DNA of 64,000 bases from Ruegeria sp. HKCCA6707. GTDB taxonomy: Bacteria; Pseudomonadota; Alphaproteobacteria; Rhodobacterales; Rhodobacteraceae. The translations under genes and the position numbers were made by a program. The notes under the pieces were generated by a model. The model searched no databases. It saw nothing but the letters and a program-made list of their open reading frames with translations, and was not told the origin of the DNA. Location of the stretch: contig NZ_WQEG01000008.1 of the NCBI RefSeq assembly GCF_013033515.1, forward strand, positions 1-64,000. Direction: 5' to 3'. Below are positions 16,535-25,572 of the stretch, piece by piece (positions within the stretch are counted from its first letter, which is position 1; each line of letters begins with the position of its first letter).

Positions 16535-17824
16535 ATGGCAACCGAACTTGAGTTTTCCATCGCAGCGCTGAGCGGTCCAGCGAGACGGCATATCCGGGTG
16601 TTTCAGGTTCACCAATTTCTCGATCGTTTCGCGATGGGCTTGACGGTAGCGGTTGTTGCACTGGCCTTGACCGATCGCGGCATGGATATCTTCCAGATTT
16701 CGCTGCTTTTTGGGGTCTATTCACTCACGACCATGGCGATGGAACTGCCATTTGGCGGATTGGCGGACAATATCGGACGCAAGCCGGTTTTTCTGGCAGC
16801 GGTCGTCGCGAGCGTGATCTCGCTCGCACTCTTTCTTTCGACAAGCGATTTCTATGTTCTCGCGTTGTCATTTGCCTTCATCGGGTTTGGGCGGGCTCTA
16901 AGGTCGGGTACGCTCGACGCGTGGTTTGTTGAAACCTTCAAAGCCGCTGCGCCAAATGTTGATGTTCAGCCCGCCCTCGCAAAAGCACATTGGGCCAATG
17001 CAATGGGTCTGGCGATTGGCGCAGTGTTAGGGGGCGTGTTGCCCGATCTTTTGGGTCCAGTGGCGGTTGGGTTGGGCGTCAGTATCTACGATGCGTCTTA
17101 CGCAGCAAGTTTGGCGGTGATGCTTGGGGTGTTCGTCTATACTCTGTATTTCATCGAGGAAAAACCGCGCCAGTTGAATCCCCAAGCCTTGAAACAAGGG
17201 TTCACCACTGTTCCATTGGTGATCAAAGACGCAGGTCTTCTTGCCCTGAAGCATCCGGCATTGTCGCTACTTCTGGCTGCACTGGCGTTCTACCTGATGG
17301 CGACCAACCCCGTCGAGGTGATCTGGCCGACCCATGCAAAGCCCATGCTGCAGGAAGGCTATGCCAACACAATCATCGGTGTCCTGACTGCAACCTACTT
17401 CTTTTCAATCGCCTTTGGCGCGTGGTTGTCGCCGCACATCAGTCGGTTTTTCAAACGACAACACGCAATGACACTTGCTGCAGCTTTTGCTTGCATGGCG
17501 GTTGTTCAGATCGCATTGGCTCTGCAGGCAAATATCGTCGGGTTTGCTTTGGTCTTCATTGTATATTCTGTTGCCCTTGGTGTTTCTGAAACGCCTGCCA
17601 GTAGTGTTTTGCATAATTGTGTGGAAGATCACCAAAGATCCACGATGTTGTCCTTACGGTCGCTGATACAACAGCTTGGTGCAGCTTTGGGCCTGATTTT
17701 GGCGGGAGCGATTGCCGAGCTCTACTCTACTCCTACGGCTTGGATCGTCGGTGCGGTATTTCTTGTTCTTTCCGTGGTCCTGATTGCAATCATGGCCAAA
17801 CGGCTTGGCGCAGGGATCGAATAA
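16535..17824 (+). CDS. Major facilitator superfamily transporter (12 TM)
   Basis: 429-residue inner-membrane protein with about 12 hydrophobic segments and a central hydrophilic loop near residues 205-235. The loop between TM2 and TM3 carries GGLADNIGRKPVF, the MFS signature. The N-terminal half contains FAFIGFGRALRSGTLDAWFVE, resembling drug- or solute-export MFS proteins. Substrate is not predictable. The ATG follows GAAGG. It stands alone between a non-coding gap and the inositol uptake operon and is followed by a hairpin at 17911-17937. Confidence 0.85.
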   Translation: MATELEFSIAALSGPARRHIRVFQVHQFLDRFAMGLTVAVVALALTDRGMDIFQISLLFGVYSLTTMAMELPFGGLADNIGRKPVFLAAVVASVISLALFLSTSDFYVLALSFAFIGFGRALRSGTLDAWFVETFKAAAPNVDVQPALAKAHWANAMGLAIGAVLGGVLPDLLGPVAVGLGVSIYDASYAASLAVMLGVFVYTLYFIEEKPRQLNPQALKQGFTTVPLVIKDAGLLALKHPALSLLLAALAFYLMATNPVEVIWPTHAKPMLQEGYANTIIGVLTATYFFSIAFGAWLSPHISRFFKRQHAMTLAAAFACMAVVQIALALQANIVGFALVFIVYSVALGVSETPASSVLHNCVEDHQRSTMLSLRSLIQQLGAALGLILAGAIAELYSTPTAWIVGAVFLVLSVVLIAIMAKRLGAGIE

Positions 17825-17910
17825 CGGCCATTCAGGCATCATGCAGTATTCGTCCTTGAGGTTTTTCCCAAGGTTTGCGGTGTTTTGCGCCAAAGGTTTG
17901 TTTGGCCAAT

Positions 17911-17937
17911 CTAGAAAAAGGCCCACGGCTTTTCTAG
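17911..17937 (+). terminator. Hairpin after the MFS gene
   Basis: CTAGAAAA (17911-17918) pairs with TTTTCTAG (17930-17937). The loop contains GCC and GGC, which extend the stem past a small bulge. The T-run lies within the stem. It sits 87 bp after the MFS stop and before the inositol operator, so it is a plausible terminator of the MFS transcript. Confidence 0.4.
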
Positions 17938-18060
17938 AAGTGAAGCGGAAGCGAATAAGAGCCACTCGTTAGCTTTCAGACCCCGCAACCAATGCGTTCG
18001 TTTTCATGGTCCCCTAAAACGGCCCAGGCAAAAGATATGCAATGTCGCCACAAATAAATA

Positions 18061-18076
18061 TTGCAACCGGTTGCAA
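18061..18076. promoter_or_regulatory. LacI-family operator upstream of the inositol ABC operon
   Basis: TTGCAACCGGTTGCAA is a perfect 16-bp palindrome with the central CG typical of LacI-family operators. It lies 161 bp before the binding-protein ATG. The identical 16-mer occurs at 25573-25588 between the inositol catabolic operons. The LacI regulator encoded at 21380-22378 is the obvious binder. Confidence 0.85.
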
Positions 18077-18236
18077 AATAGACAACACTGATGCTCGGCG
18101 AAGGATGGCCCAGATTCTAAGAATGATCTTGGATCGGGCAGTGCCGGGTGTTCGATACTGGTAGAGTCGAATGTCCGGTGTGGTCTTGGCCAGACGTGAC
18201 AAAGACGTGCGCTTGCACGAAAACCGGGAGAGAACC

Positions 18237-19175
18237 ATGAAAAAGATCTTTTTGGCCGCTGGCCTGTCCGCGCTTATGATGGGCGGCTCTGCGATGGCGC
18301 AGAATATCGGCGCATCCATCGCGCGTTTTGACGACAACGGCTTGACCATCATGCGCAACGGCATGACCGCGCATATCGAAACACTGGATGGTGTGAACCT
18401 TCAGATGGAAGATGCGCAGGACGACGTTGCCCGCCAGTTGGACCAGATCAACAACTTCATCGCATCCGGCGTTGACGCAATCATCGTGAATGCTGTGGAT
18501 ACCAATGCAACCGAAGCGATGTCGAACGCGGCCGCTGCTGCGGGTGTCCCTCTGGTTTATGTCAACCGCCAGCCGGTCAACATGGACACATTGCCTGATG
18601 GCCAGGCCTTTGTGGCCTCGAACGAGATCGAATCCGGTACACTGGAAGCGTTCCAGATCTGCCGCAACTTGCGCGCAGAAGGCAAATCGGGCGGTGCGCG
18701 CGGTTATCTGATGAACGGTCAGCTTTCGAACCAGGCTGCGGTGCAGCGCTCGAAAGACGTGCATGACGTGATAGGTATGGATATGTGCAACTTTATGGAG
18801 TTGATCGACGAGCAGACCGCAAACTGGTCGCGTGATGAAGCACAAGACCTTATGACCAACTGGATGTCTTCGGGCGAGCCGTTTGACTTTGTAATCGCCA
18901 ACAATGACGAGATGGCGATTGGCGCGATTCAGGCGATGAAGGCCGGTGGCATCGACATGGCAGACGTGCAGGTTGGCGGCGTAGACGCGACCCCGGATGC
19001 TCTGGTGGCGATGGCAGCTGGTGACCTTGACGTCACTGTGTTCCAGGATCTGGCCGGTCAGGGCGCGGGTTCGATCGATACGGCGCTGAAACTGGCAGCT
19101 GGGGAAGATGTCGACAAGACCGTGTTCATCCCCTTCATTCTGGTGACACCCGAAAACGCCGCTGAATTCCAGTAA
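18237..19175 (+). CDS. Periplasmic sugar-binding protein of an inositol-type ABC importer
   Basis: 312-residue type I periplasmic-binding protein. A signal peptide covers about residues 1-21 (MKKIFLAAGL start, cleavage after AMA). The two-lobe fold shows in IIVNAVDTNATEAMSNAAAAAGVP and DFVIANNDEMAIGAIQAMK. I chose the ATG at 18237, which follows GGGAGAG and starts the signal peptide; the upstream in-frame start at 18171 would hide it. It is first in the importer operon and controlled by the palindrome at 18061. Inositol as substrate follows from the catabolic genes sharing that operator; ribose- or xylose-like sugars are alternatives. Confidence 0.85.
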   Translation: MKKIFLAAGLSALMMGGSAMAQNIGASIARFDDNGLTIMRNGMTAHIETLDGVNLQMEDAQDDVARQLDQINNFIASGVDAIIVNAVDTNATEAMSNAAAAAGVPLVYVNRQPVNMDTLPDGQAFVASNEIESGTLEAFQICRNLRAEGKSGGARGYLMNGQLSNQAAVQRSKDVHDVIGMDMCNFMELIDEQTANWSRDEAQDLMTNWMSSGEPFDFVIANNDEMAIGAIQAMKAGGIDMADVQVGGVDATPDALVAMAAGDLDVTVFQDLAGQGAGSIDTALKLAAGEDVDKTVFIPFILVTPENAAEFQ

Positions 19176-19195
19176 AGACAGTACGCAAGAACAGA

Positions 19196-19218
19196 GGGCA
19201 GCGCCTGCGGTGCTGCCC
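19196..19218 (+). terminator. Intercistronic hairpin (attenuator-like) after the binding protein
   Basis: GGGCAGC (19196-19202) pairs with GCTGCCC (19212-19218); flanking GA and TC bases extend the pairing and no strong T-run follows. It lies in the 94-nt gap between the binding-protein and permease genes. Such hairpins often protect the upstream mRNA or partly terminate, so that binding protein is made in excess. Confidence 0.55.
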
Positions 19219-19269
19219 CCTCTCCCGATCCGGGCGAGACACGAGTAGTATAGAGGGAGGGACTGACCG

Positions 19270-20352
19270 ATGGCCGATACGTCGCACGGAATTGGCGGGT
19301 TAACCTACGACAAAAAGAAACGATCACTGCCGGGAGAGCTGAACATCTTCCTCGCGATGATCATAATTGTGGTTATCTTCGAGATTCTGGGTCAGGTCCT
19401 GCCCTATATGAACGGACAAAGCTTCCTGTTTGATACGCAGGACCGCTTTGACACCATTTTCAATGAGGCGCGGTTGCGCATCATCATCCTTCAGGTTTCG
19501 ATCATCGGGATCATCGCGCTTGGGGTGACGCAGGTGATCATCTCGGGCGGGATCGATCTGTCCTCGGGGCCCTTGGTGGGCGCGACAGCAATGATCGTGA
19601 TGTCCTTTGCCCAGACCGAGCTGGTCAACGGCAACCCCAACCCCAAAGCGGTTTTTGGACCATGGGCCTTTGACTTGCCGGTGATCATACCGGTGTTGGT
19701 CGGGCTGACTTTCGGGGCCATTATAGGCTCGATCAACGGGGCGCTGATTGCCTATACCCGCATTCCACCTTTCATCGCCACTCTGGGCATGTTCCTGATC
19801 TGCCGTGGCATCGCCCAGGCCTGGACACGCGGTCAGCCGGTTTCGTTCCCGACCGAAAGCTTTGCTGCCTTGGGCAAGGGTATGATGCCGGTCTTCTGGT
19901 TCGTTGGGCTTGCCATCCTGATGCATATCGTCATGCGATATACTCTGCACGGCAAACATACTTACGCGATTGGGTCGAACGAGGATGCTGCGCGGATGTC
20001 AGGGATCAATGTCAAACGGCACAAGGTGCGCGTTTACATGATCGCCTCGATGCTGGCGGCTTTTGCGGCCATCGTGCTGAGCTCGAAGAACCTGACGGCA
20101 CAATCGGGCATGGGTATTTTCTATGAACTCTACGCCATTGCCATGGCCGTTATCGGCGGCGTCAGTCTGACCGGCGGGAGAGGATCGATCCCAGGAACAG
20201 TGTTGGGTGCGATGGTCTTTGGCGTGATCCAGTCCGGGTTTACCTATGTGAAACTTGATGCCTTCTATCAGCTCATGGCCATGGGTGGGATCATTATCGC
20301 CGCTGTGGTGCTGGATAAGATGCGACAAGAACGTGCGGCAGCGCGCAGTTAA
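19270..20352 (+). CDS. ABC sugar (inositol-type) permease
   Basis: 360-residue inner-membrane permease of the RbsC/BPD_transp_2 type with about 9-10 hydrophobic segments. IISGGIDLSSGPLVGATAMIV in the first third and GGVSLTGGRGSIPGTVLGAMV near the C-terminus are the family signatures. A GGGAGGGAC ribosome site precedes the ATG. It lies between the binding-protein and ATPase genes and probably forms a homodimeric channel with that single-domain ATPase. Confidence 0.88.
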   Translation: MADTSHGIGGLTYDKKKRSLPGELNIFLAMIIIVVIFEILGQVLPYMNGQSFLFDTQDRFDTIFNEARLRIIILQVSIIGIIALGVTQVIISGGIDLSSGPLVGATAMIVMSFAQTELVNGNPNPKAVFGPWAFDLPVIIPVLVGLTFGAIIGSINGALIAYTRIPPFIATLGMFLICRGIAQAWTRGQPVSFPTESFAALGKGMMPVFWFVGLAILMHIVMRYTLHGKHTYAIGSNEDAARMSGINVKRHKVRVYMIASMLAAFAAIVLSSKNLTAQSGMGIFYELYAIAMAVIGGVSLTGGRGSIPGTVLGAMVFGVIQSGFTYVKLDAFYQLMAMGGIIIAAVVLDKMRQERAAARS

Positions 20353-20362
20353 GGAGGCAGAC

Positions 20363-21136
20363 ATGAGTGAAATCATTCTTGAAACCAAGGGCCTCACAAA
20401 ACACTACGGTGGTGTGCATGCCTTGAACGACGCCAATTTTGTTCTGCACAAGGGCGAACACGTGGCAATCATGGGTGATAACGGGGCCGGAAAATCGACC
20501 TTCGTGCGTCAAATCACCGGCGTGGAACAACGCACCAGCGGCACGGTGATCTTTGATGGTCAAGAGGTTCATTTCTCGGGCCCTCTTGATGCCCGCGAAG
20601 CCGGGATCGAAACCGTGTTCCAAACCCTGGCCCTCGCCGATGCGCTGGACGTGCCTGACAACCTGTTTCTGGGGCGCGAAAAGACCAAATTCGATTGGTT
20701 GGGTCCGTTCCGGTTCCTGGATTACAAGGCTATGCGGAACGACACGCTAGCCGCTTTGGAAAAGACCGGCGTCAAGATCCCCAATATTCGCAACACGATC
20801 CAGAACATGTCAGGGGGTCAGCGCCAATGTGTTGCCATCGCGCGCACGGCCTCGTTCCATTCGAAGCTGACGATCATGGATGAGCCTACTGCGGCCCTGG
20901 GCGTGCAGGAAACAGCTCAGGTCGAAAATATCATCCGCACGCTGAAGGAACAAGGTGAGCCTTTGATCCTGATCAGCCACAACATGCGTCAGGTGATGGA
21001 TCTGGTCGACCGGATCATCGTTTTCCGTCGCGGGCGGATCGTTGCGAACCTCAAAAAAGAAGACACCGACGGTCAGGACATCGTGGCTTATATCACGGGC
21101 GCCAAGACAGGAGCCGAGTACGAAGGTGCCGCCTAA
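20363..21136 (+). CDS. ABC sugar importer ATP-binding subunit
   Basis: 257-residue single nucleotide-binding domain. Walker A is GDNGAGKSTF, the signature loop MSGGQRQCVAIAR, Walker B LTIMDEPTAALG, and the switch His is in LISHNMRQVMDL. Many sugar importers of this class use a duplicated ATPase of about 500 residues; here it is a single domain. The ATG at 20363 follows AAGGAGGC, a near-perfect ribosome site, and is preferred to an in-frame start at 20255 inside the permease gene. Confidence 0.9.
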   Translation: MSEIILETKGLTKHYGGVHALNDANFVLHKGEHVAIMGDNGAGKSTFVRQITGVEQRTSGTVIFDGQEVHFSGPLDAREAGIETVFQTLALADALDVPDNLFLGREKTKFDWLGPFRFLDYKAMRNDTLAALEKTGVKIPNIRNTIQNMSGGQRQCVAIARTASFHSKLTIMDEPTAALGVQETAQVENIIRTLKEQGEPLILISHNMRQVMDLVDRIIVFRRGRIVANLKKEDTDGQDIVAYITGAKTGAEYEGAA

Positions 21137-21362
21137 GAAGCAAGCAAGGTTACTCGATTTCGACATACCTTTCTTTCTGCCCGTATGGCGGCGCGTTCTG
21201 GTTGTGATTGTGCCTGTTCTTTGGGCGATATTCGAGTTTTCAACCGGCGCGCTTGCTTGGGGCTTGATCTTCCTGGGGCTCGGTGGCATCGCCGGTTGGA
21301 AGCTGTATATCGCGGATTGGGATGCGGTCCGGGCGGCAGCTGAAGCCGAAGATAAGGAATAG
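21126..21362 (+). CDS. Small two-TM membrane protein in the inositol transport operon
   Basis: 78-residue protein from a GTG at 21126 that overlaps the ATPase gene by 11 nt. Two hydrophobic stretches (RVLVVIVPVLWAIFEF and ALAWGLIFLGLGGIAGW) are followed by an acidic tail (AEAEDKE). I do not know a family function. Its tight fit between the ATPase and the LacI gene implies co-expression, perhaps as an accessory of the importer. Confidence 0.6.
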   Translation: MPPKKQARLLDFDIPFFLPVWRRVLVVIVPVLWAIFEFSTGALAWGLIFLGLGGIAGWKLYIADWDAVRAAAEAEDKE

Positions 21363-21379
21363 GCAAAGGAGCGTTCTTG

Positions 21380-22378
21380 GTGCCGGTGACATTGAAAGAG
21401 GTTGCAGAACGTGCGGGCGTGTCCCGATCTGCTGTCTCGCGCACCTACACCGAAGGCGCCTCTGTCAGCCCAAAGACCCGCGCAAAGGTGGAAAAGGCCG
21501 CTGCTGCTTTGGGTTACAGCCCCAACGCTTTGGCGTCATCCCTGACCACGGGGCGCACAAAGCTGATCGGGTTGGTGTCAAACAACTTTCACAACCCCAT
21601 TTTCCTGCGGGTGTTCGACCAATTCACCAAAGGACTACAGCAGCGCGGATTGCGCCCCTTGCTGGTAAACCTGACGGATGAGACCGAGCCCACTGCGTCC
21701 TTGCGCATGCTGCAGGCCTATTCCGTGGATGGGGTCATCGTGGCCTCATCAACATTGCCTGCAACCTTTGCCGAGGCGTTCAAGGATGTTGGCATCCCGG
21801 TTGTACATTCCTTTGGCCGCCACTCGCCCAGCCCCAAGGTCAACGTTTTGGGGATCGACAATATCGAGGCTGGTCGACTGGCCGCCGGTACCCTGATTGC
21901 TCGGGGATATACCCGCGTGGCGTTTCTGGGTGGCCCCGAAAGCGCCACCTCGACACAAGACCGATTGAAAGGTTTTGCCGAGGTTTTAGATGCGCATCCA
22001 TCGATGCAGTGGTCGGTCAGCTTTGCCAGCAATTACTCTTTCGATGCAGGCCGTGCGGAAATGCTGAACCTGCTGCAAAGCGAACCCGCCGAAGCCTATT
22101 TCTGCGGGGACGACGTGCTGTCCATCGGGGCTCTGTCCGCCATTCAAACGGCCGGACTGAGCGTACCAGAGGACATCGGGATCATTGGTCTGAACGACAT
22201 GGAAATGGCCGGCTGGCAGAACATCAACCTTACCACCATCGGCAACCCGATCGGGCAGATTATCAATTCGTCTATCGAGCTGATCGAGGCCTGTTTGAAA
22301 GACGAAAACCGGCTGCCTGAGGCGCGGCTTTTTGCATGTACGATTGTGGAAAGGGGCACATTGCGCCCCCTGCTCTAA
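21380..22378 (+). CDS. LacI-family regulator of the inositol regulon
   Basis: 332 residues: an N-terminal LacI helix-turn-helix (LKEVAERAGVSRSAVSRTYT) with hinge segment ALASSLTTGRT, then a periplasmic-binding-protein-like ligand domain (LIGLVSNNFHNPIF, PEDIGIIGLNDMEMAGW). I use the GTG at 21380, 8 nt after AAGGAG; a TTG at 21377 is directly in front. It closes the transport operon and faces the minus-strand catabolic genes. Two copies of TTGCAACCGGTTGCAA flank the island and are its likely targets. The ligand is probably an inositol or a catabolic intermediate. Confidence 0.88.
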   Translation: MPVTLKEVAERAGVSRSAVSRTYTEGASVSPKTRAKVEKAAAALGYSPNALASSLTTGRTKLIGLVSNNFHNPIFLRVFDQFTKGLQQRGLRPLLVNLTDETEPTASLRMLQAYSVDGVIVASSTLPATFAEAFKDVGIPVVHSFGRHSPSPKVNVLGIDNIEAGRLAAGTLIARGYTRVAFLGGPESATSTQDRLKGFAEVLDAHPSMQWSVSFASNYSFDAGRAEMLNLLQSEPAEAYFCGDDVLSIGALSAIQTAGLSVPEDIGIIGLNDMEMAGWQNINLTTIGNPIGQIINSSIELIEACLKDENRLPEARLFACTIVERGTLRPLL

Positions 22379-22384
22379 CGTTGT

Positions 22385-23518
22385 TCAGCGAAACATTGGT
22401 GGACGCGCATCCAGCCACGCGCCGTCAGCCTTGGCCGAAGCGACAGCCTGATGCACCGCCGCAATCGAGCGCAGCCCATCCGTGGCAGACGGGAACGCGC
22501 CATGGGCTTCGCCCCGGATCGCTGCGGCCAGATCCACATAGATATTGGCCACTGCCATCGGAAACCCTTCGGGGTGGGCGATGGCAACACGGCTGAGGCG
22601 TGCCGCCTCGTCGGACAGACCGCTCTCACCTTTCTCGATGATCTGGGTGCGACCACCCAAGGGCGTATACATGATCTGGTTGGGCTGTTCGGCAAACCAT
22701 TTCATACCACCGGTTTCGCCAAATACCTGAATCTCGAACCCATGCTGACGGCCAACCGCCACCGATGAGGTCCAAAGCCGCCCGACCGTACCGCTTTCCA
22801 TTCGGAAATTGACCATCGCGTCGTCTTCCAGCTCTCGGCTGCCAATGGTCGAGGCAAAATCCGCGGACAAAGAGCGCACCTCGTCACCTGCGATAAAGCT
22901 GGCCATATGCATTGCGTGGATGCCGCAATCGGCAAACTGGCCCGAGACCCCGGCCATCTCCGGATCATAACGCCAACGGACGCGCGGATTATCGGCATCC
23001 GCTGCGTCGCCGTGGTGTCCGTGGCTGAAATTGGTCACGATCAGGCGTACTTGGCCGATCTCGCCCTTTGCGACCATGTTGCGCATCTCGCGCACCATCG
23101 GATAGGCCGAATAGCAGTAGTTGACCGCGCAGATCTGCCCAGTCTTTTCGGCGATCTTCACGACCTCTTCCGCCTCTTCCACGGTCATGGTCATCGGCTT
23201 TTCGCAAAGCACGTTAAACCCCGCCTCAAGGAAGGCTTTTGTGATCTCGAAATGGGTCGAGTTCGGCGTGGCCACAGTAACCAGATCGACCCGATCTTCG
23301 CGGGCTTTTTCACCTTCCAGCATCTCTTGCCAGTTGCCATAGGCGCGATCTGCCGCGACGCCCAGCCGTTGGGCATAGTCCTTGCCGCGTTCCGCGTCAT
23401 GATCCAGCGCGCCAGCCGCCAGAACAAAGTTGCCATCCGCCTGCGCACCCATCCGGTGCGCCGGTCCGATCTGGCTGCCTTCACCGCCGCCGATCATGCC
23501 CCATTGCAGTCTTTTCAT
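22385..23518 (-). CDS. Gfo/Idh/MocA-family dehydrogenase A
   Basis: 377-residue NAD(P)-dependent oxidoreductase. The Rossmann loop is MIGGGEGSQIGPAHR, the family EKP motif is in CEKPMTMTVEEAE, and the catalytic Asp and His appear in DCGIHAMHMAS. It belongs to the branch acting on inositols and related sugars. It is last in a three-gene minus-strand operon behind the operator at 25573. The start at 23518 (MKRLQWGMIGG) is chosen by protein similarity; the upstream base run ACCTCC is not a ribosome site, so a start farther upstream is possible. Likely substrate is scyllo- or D-chiro-inositol, inferred. Confidence 0.82.
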   Translation of the reverse strand: MKRLQWGMIGGGEGSQIGPAHRMGAQADGNFVLAAGALDHDAERGKDYAQRLGVAADRAYGNWQEMLEGEKAREDRVDLVTVATPNSTHFEITKAFLEAGFNVLCEKPMTMTVEEAEEVVKIAEKTGQICAVNYCYSAYPMVREMRNMVAKGEIGQVRLIVTNFSHGHHGDAADADNPRVRWRYDPEMAGVSGQFADCGIHAMHMASFIAGDEVRSLSADFASTIGSRELEDDAMVNFRMESGTVGRLWTSSVAVGRQHGFEIQVFGETGGMKWFAEQPNQIMYTPLGGRTQIIEKGESGLSDEAARLSRVAIAHPEGFPMAVANIYVDLAAAIRGEAHGAFPSATDGLRSIAAVHQAVASAKADGAWLDARPPMFR

Positions 23519-23543
23519 AAGGAGGTCTTTCCCTTTTCTGGCC

Positions 23544-24431
23544 TTAGAAGCCAATGGATTCCAGATATTTGCGGTTGCTTTCCGCGTCTTCCAGCGGGGT
23601 GCCGGGCAGTGACGGATCACAGTCTTGTTCAACGGTGCACCAGCCCTCGAACCCGGCATCCAGCAGAACCTGACGGACGGCGGGGAAGTCCACATCGCCC
23701 TGTCCCAGATTGCAGAAAATACCCTGCCCACAGGCCTTGTAGAAATCGGTGCGGTTGGCAACGACATCGGTTTTCACCGCAGGATCGATATCCTTGAAAT
23801 GCATATAGCTGATGCGGTCGACATTCCGCTTCATGAACGCGACCGGGTCGAATCCCGCATAAGAATGATGGCCGGTGTCAAAGCAGATTTTGAGGATGCT
23901 TTCGTCTACTTCGGATAGCAGTCGCTCCAACTCGGGCTCGAAATCCATGAACCCACCGGCATGGGCGTGAATACCAACGGTCAGGCTGTATTCTTCGCTC
24001 CCCATTTTTGCGATGGTTTCGATCTTGTCCCGGAACGCGGTCCATTCGGCCTTGTCCATTTGTTCGGCCTCATCCGCCCGTCCGGCAGTGGGCGCGCGGC
24101 GGGGTGAGATGCTGTCGATCAACACCAGGTGCTGGGCGCCGTGGGCCACAAGCGCCTTGCAGGTCCGCAACGAGGCATCCATGACCTCATCCCATTTGTC
24201 GGGATCATGGAAGGGACGAAAGACAACGCCACCGATGATGGACAGGTCATTCTTGTCCAATTCATCCCGCAGGACGGCCGGATCTTCGGGCATATAACCG
24301 ATGGGGCCAAGTTCGATCCCCTTATAGCCCGCTTGCGCACATTGGCTGAGCACCGATTGCCAGGTCGGATAGGCCGGGTCGGATGCAAATTCGATACCCC
24401 AGGAACAGGGTGCGTTGCCGATCTTGATCAT
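23544..24431 (-). CDS. IolE/IolI-like TIM-barrel enzyme (inosose dehydratase or isomerase)
   Basis: 295-residue xylose-isomerase-like TIM barrel. It begins MIKIGNAPCSWGIEF, the usual opening of IolE-like enzymes, and has metal-ligand segments GIHAHAGGFMDFEPE, LKICFDTGHHSYAG, and CTVEQDCDPSLPGTP. IolE dehydrates 2-keto-myo-inositol and IolI isomerises it. No other inosose dehydratase is in the island, so IolE activity is expected. It starts 13 nt after the previous minus-strand gene (24445) ends. An upstream in-frame start at 24533 lies inside that gene and is less likely. Confidence 0.75.
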   Translation of the reverse strand: MIKIGNAPCSWGIEFASDPAYPTWQSVLSQCAQAGYKGIELGPIGYMPEDPAVLRDELDKNDLSIIGGVVFRPFHDPDKWDEVMDASLRTCKALVAHGAQHLVLIDSISPRRAPTAGRADEAEQMDKAEWTAFRDKIETIAKMGSEEYSLTVGIHAHAGGFMDFEPELERLLSEVDESILKICFDTGHHSYAGFDPVAFMKRNVDRISYMHFKDIDPAVKTDVVANRTDFYKACGQGIFCNLGQGDVDFPAVRQVLLDAGFEGWCTVEQDCDPSLPGTPLEDAESNRKYLESIGF

Positions 24432-24444
24432 GTCTTTGTACTTT

Positions 24445-25548
24445 CTAATAGTCGGCCACGTTGACCCAAGCGTTCTTGTCGCTTGAATCAAGCGCTGCCT
24501 TGACGACGCGATTGACTTCCAGGCCTTCCGCAAAGGTCGGCCAGATGTTTTTTCCTGTTGCGATGGCTGTCAGGAAATCCTTGGCTTCGATAATGATCTG
24601 GTCCTGATAGCCGGTCCCATGCCCGGGGCCCTGACAGAAGGGCTCGTAGTCGGGATGGGCAGGCCCTGCCAGGATCTTGCGAAAACCGCGCTCGGCCTCG
24701 GGGCCTTCCATCGTATAGAGATGCAGGGCGTTCTGATCTTCTTGATCGAACCGGATCTGCCCTTTTGTGCCTTGGATTTCATAGGCATAGCCCATCTTGC
24801 GGCCCGTCGCGACACGGCTGAAGAACAGATGACCCAGCGCGCCGTTTTCGAACCGGCACATGAACTGCGCCTGATCATCATTGGTCACCGCAACACCACC
24901 GCGTGTGGCATGGACCGTCTCGACCTGCGCGCAAAGAGATGTGATCGGGCCGATCAGCGCCCGGGCACCATTGATCATGTGGGGTGAAAGATCCCCCATA
25001 CATCCGTTGGCCATGCCTTCGGTCCGCCAATTGCCGGGCAGGTCCGCATCGGCCAGAAAATCTTCGGTATGTTCGCCGCGGAAATAGGTGACTTCCCCGA
25101 TCCGGCCTTCGGCAACCAGCTGCCGTGCATATTGCGACGCGGGCGTGCGGATATAGTTGAACCCGACCATATTGATCTGTCCGCTGGCCACGGCTGCATC
25201 GTTCATCGCAATCGAATCGGCCAGGTTCTCGCCCAGAGGTTTCTCGCAGAACACCGGTTTGCCCTTGGCAAAGGCTGCCAATGCGATCTCGCGATGCGTG
25301 CCTTGCGGTGAGGCTATGACGACAGCCTCGACCTTGGGGTCATCAACCAGATCACGCCAGTTGTCGGTGCCCCGTGCAAAGCCATAGGCGTGCCGATAGC
25401 GTTCCGCCGAGGCTTTGGAGGTCGCGCACACAACTTCGAGCCGTGGCCGAAGTTCGGTGTCAAACAATGTGGCGACCGCGCTATAGGCGGCAGCATGTGC
25501 CTTGCCCATATAGCCGCCACCGATGATGCCTATCCCGATTTCTGACAT
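24445..25548 (-). CDS. Gfo/Idh/MocA-family dehydrogenase B
   Basis: 367 residues. Rossmann motif GIIGGGYMGKAHAAAYS, EKPLGENLADSIAM, and catalytic Asp/His in MGDLSPHMING. I chose the ATG at 25548 because GGAGGG lies about 9 nt upstream; the frame is open to 25578 inside the operator. First gene of the minus operon, only 24 nt from the palindrome, so LacI binding would block it directly. It probably oxidises or epimerises an inositol isomer, giving inosose for the TIM-barrel enzyme next door. Confidence 0.82.
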   Translation of the reverse strand: MSEIGIGIIGGGYMGKAHAAAYSAVATLFDTELRPRLEVVCATSKASAERYRHAYGFARGTDNWRDLVDDPKVEAVVIASPQGTHREIALAAFAKGKPVFCEKPLGENLADSIAMNDAAVASGQINMVGFNYIRTPASQYARQLVAEGRIGEVTYFRGEHTEDFLADADLPGNWRTEGMANGCMGDLSPHMINGARALIGPITSLCAQVETVHATRGGVAVTNDDQAQFMCRFENGALGHLFFSRVATGRKMGYAYEIQGTKGQIRFDQEDQNALHLYTMEGPEAERGFRKILAGPAHPDYEPFCQGPGHGTGYQDQIIIEAKDFLTAIATGKNIWPTFAEGLEVNRVVKAALDSSDKNAWVNVADY

Positions 25549-25572
25549 CCCAGCGCCCTCCCTAAAATTTTC

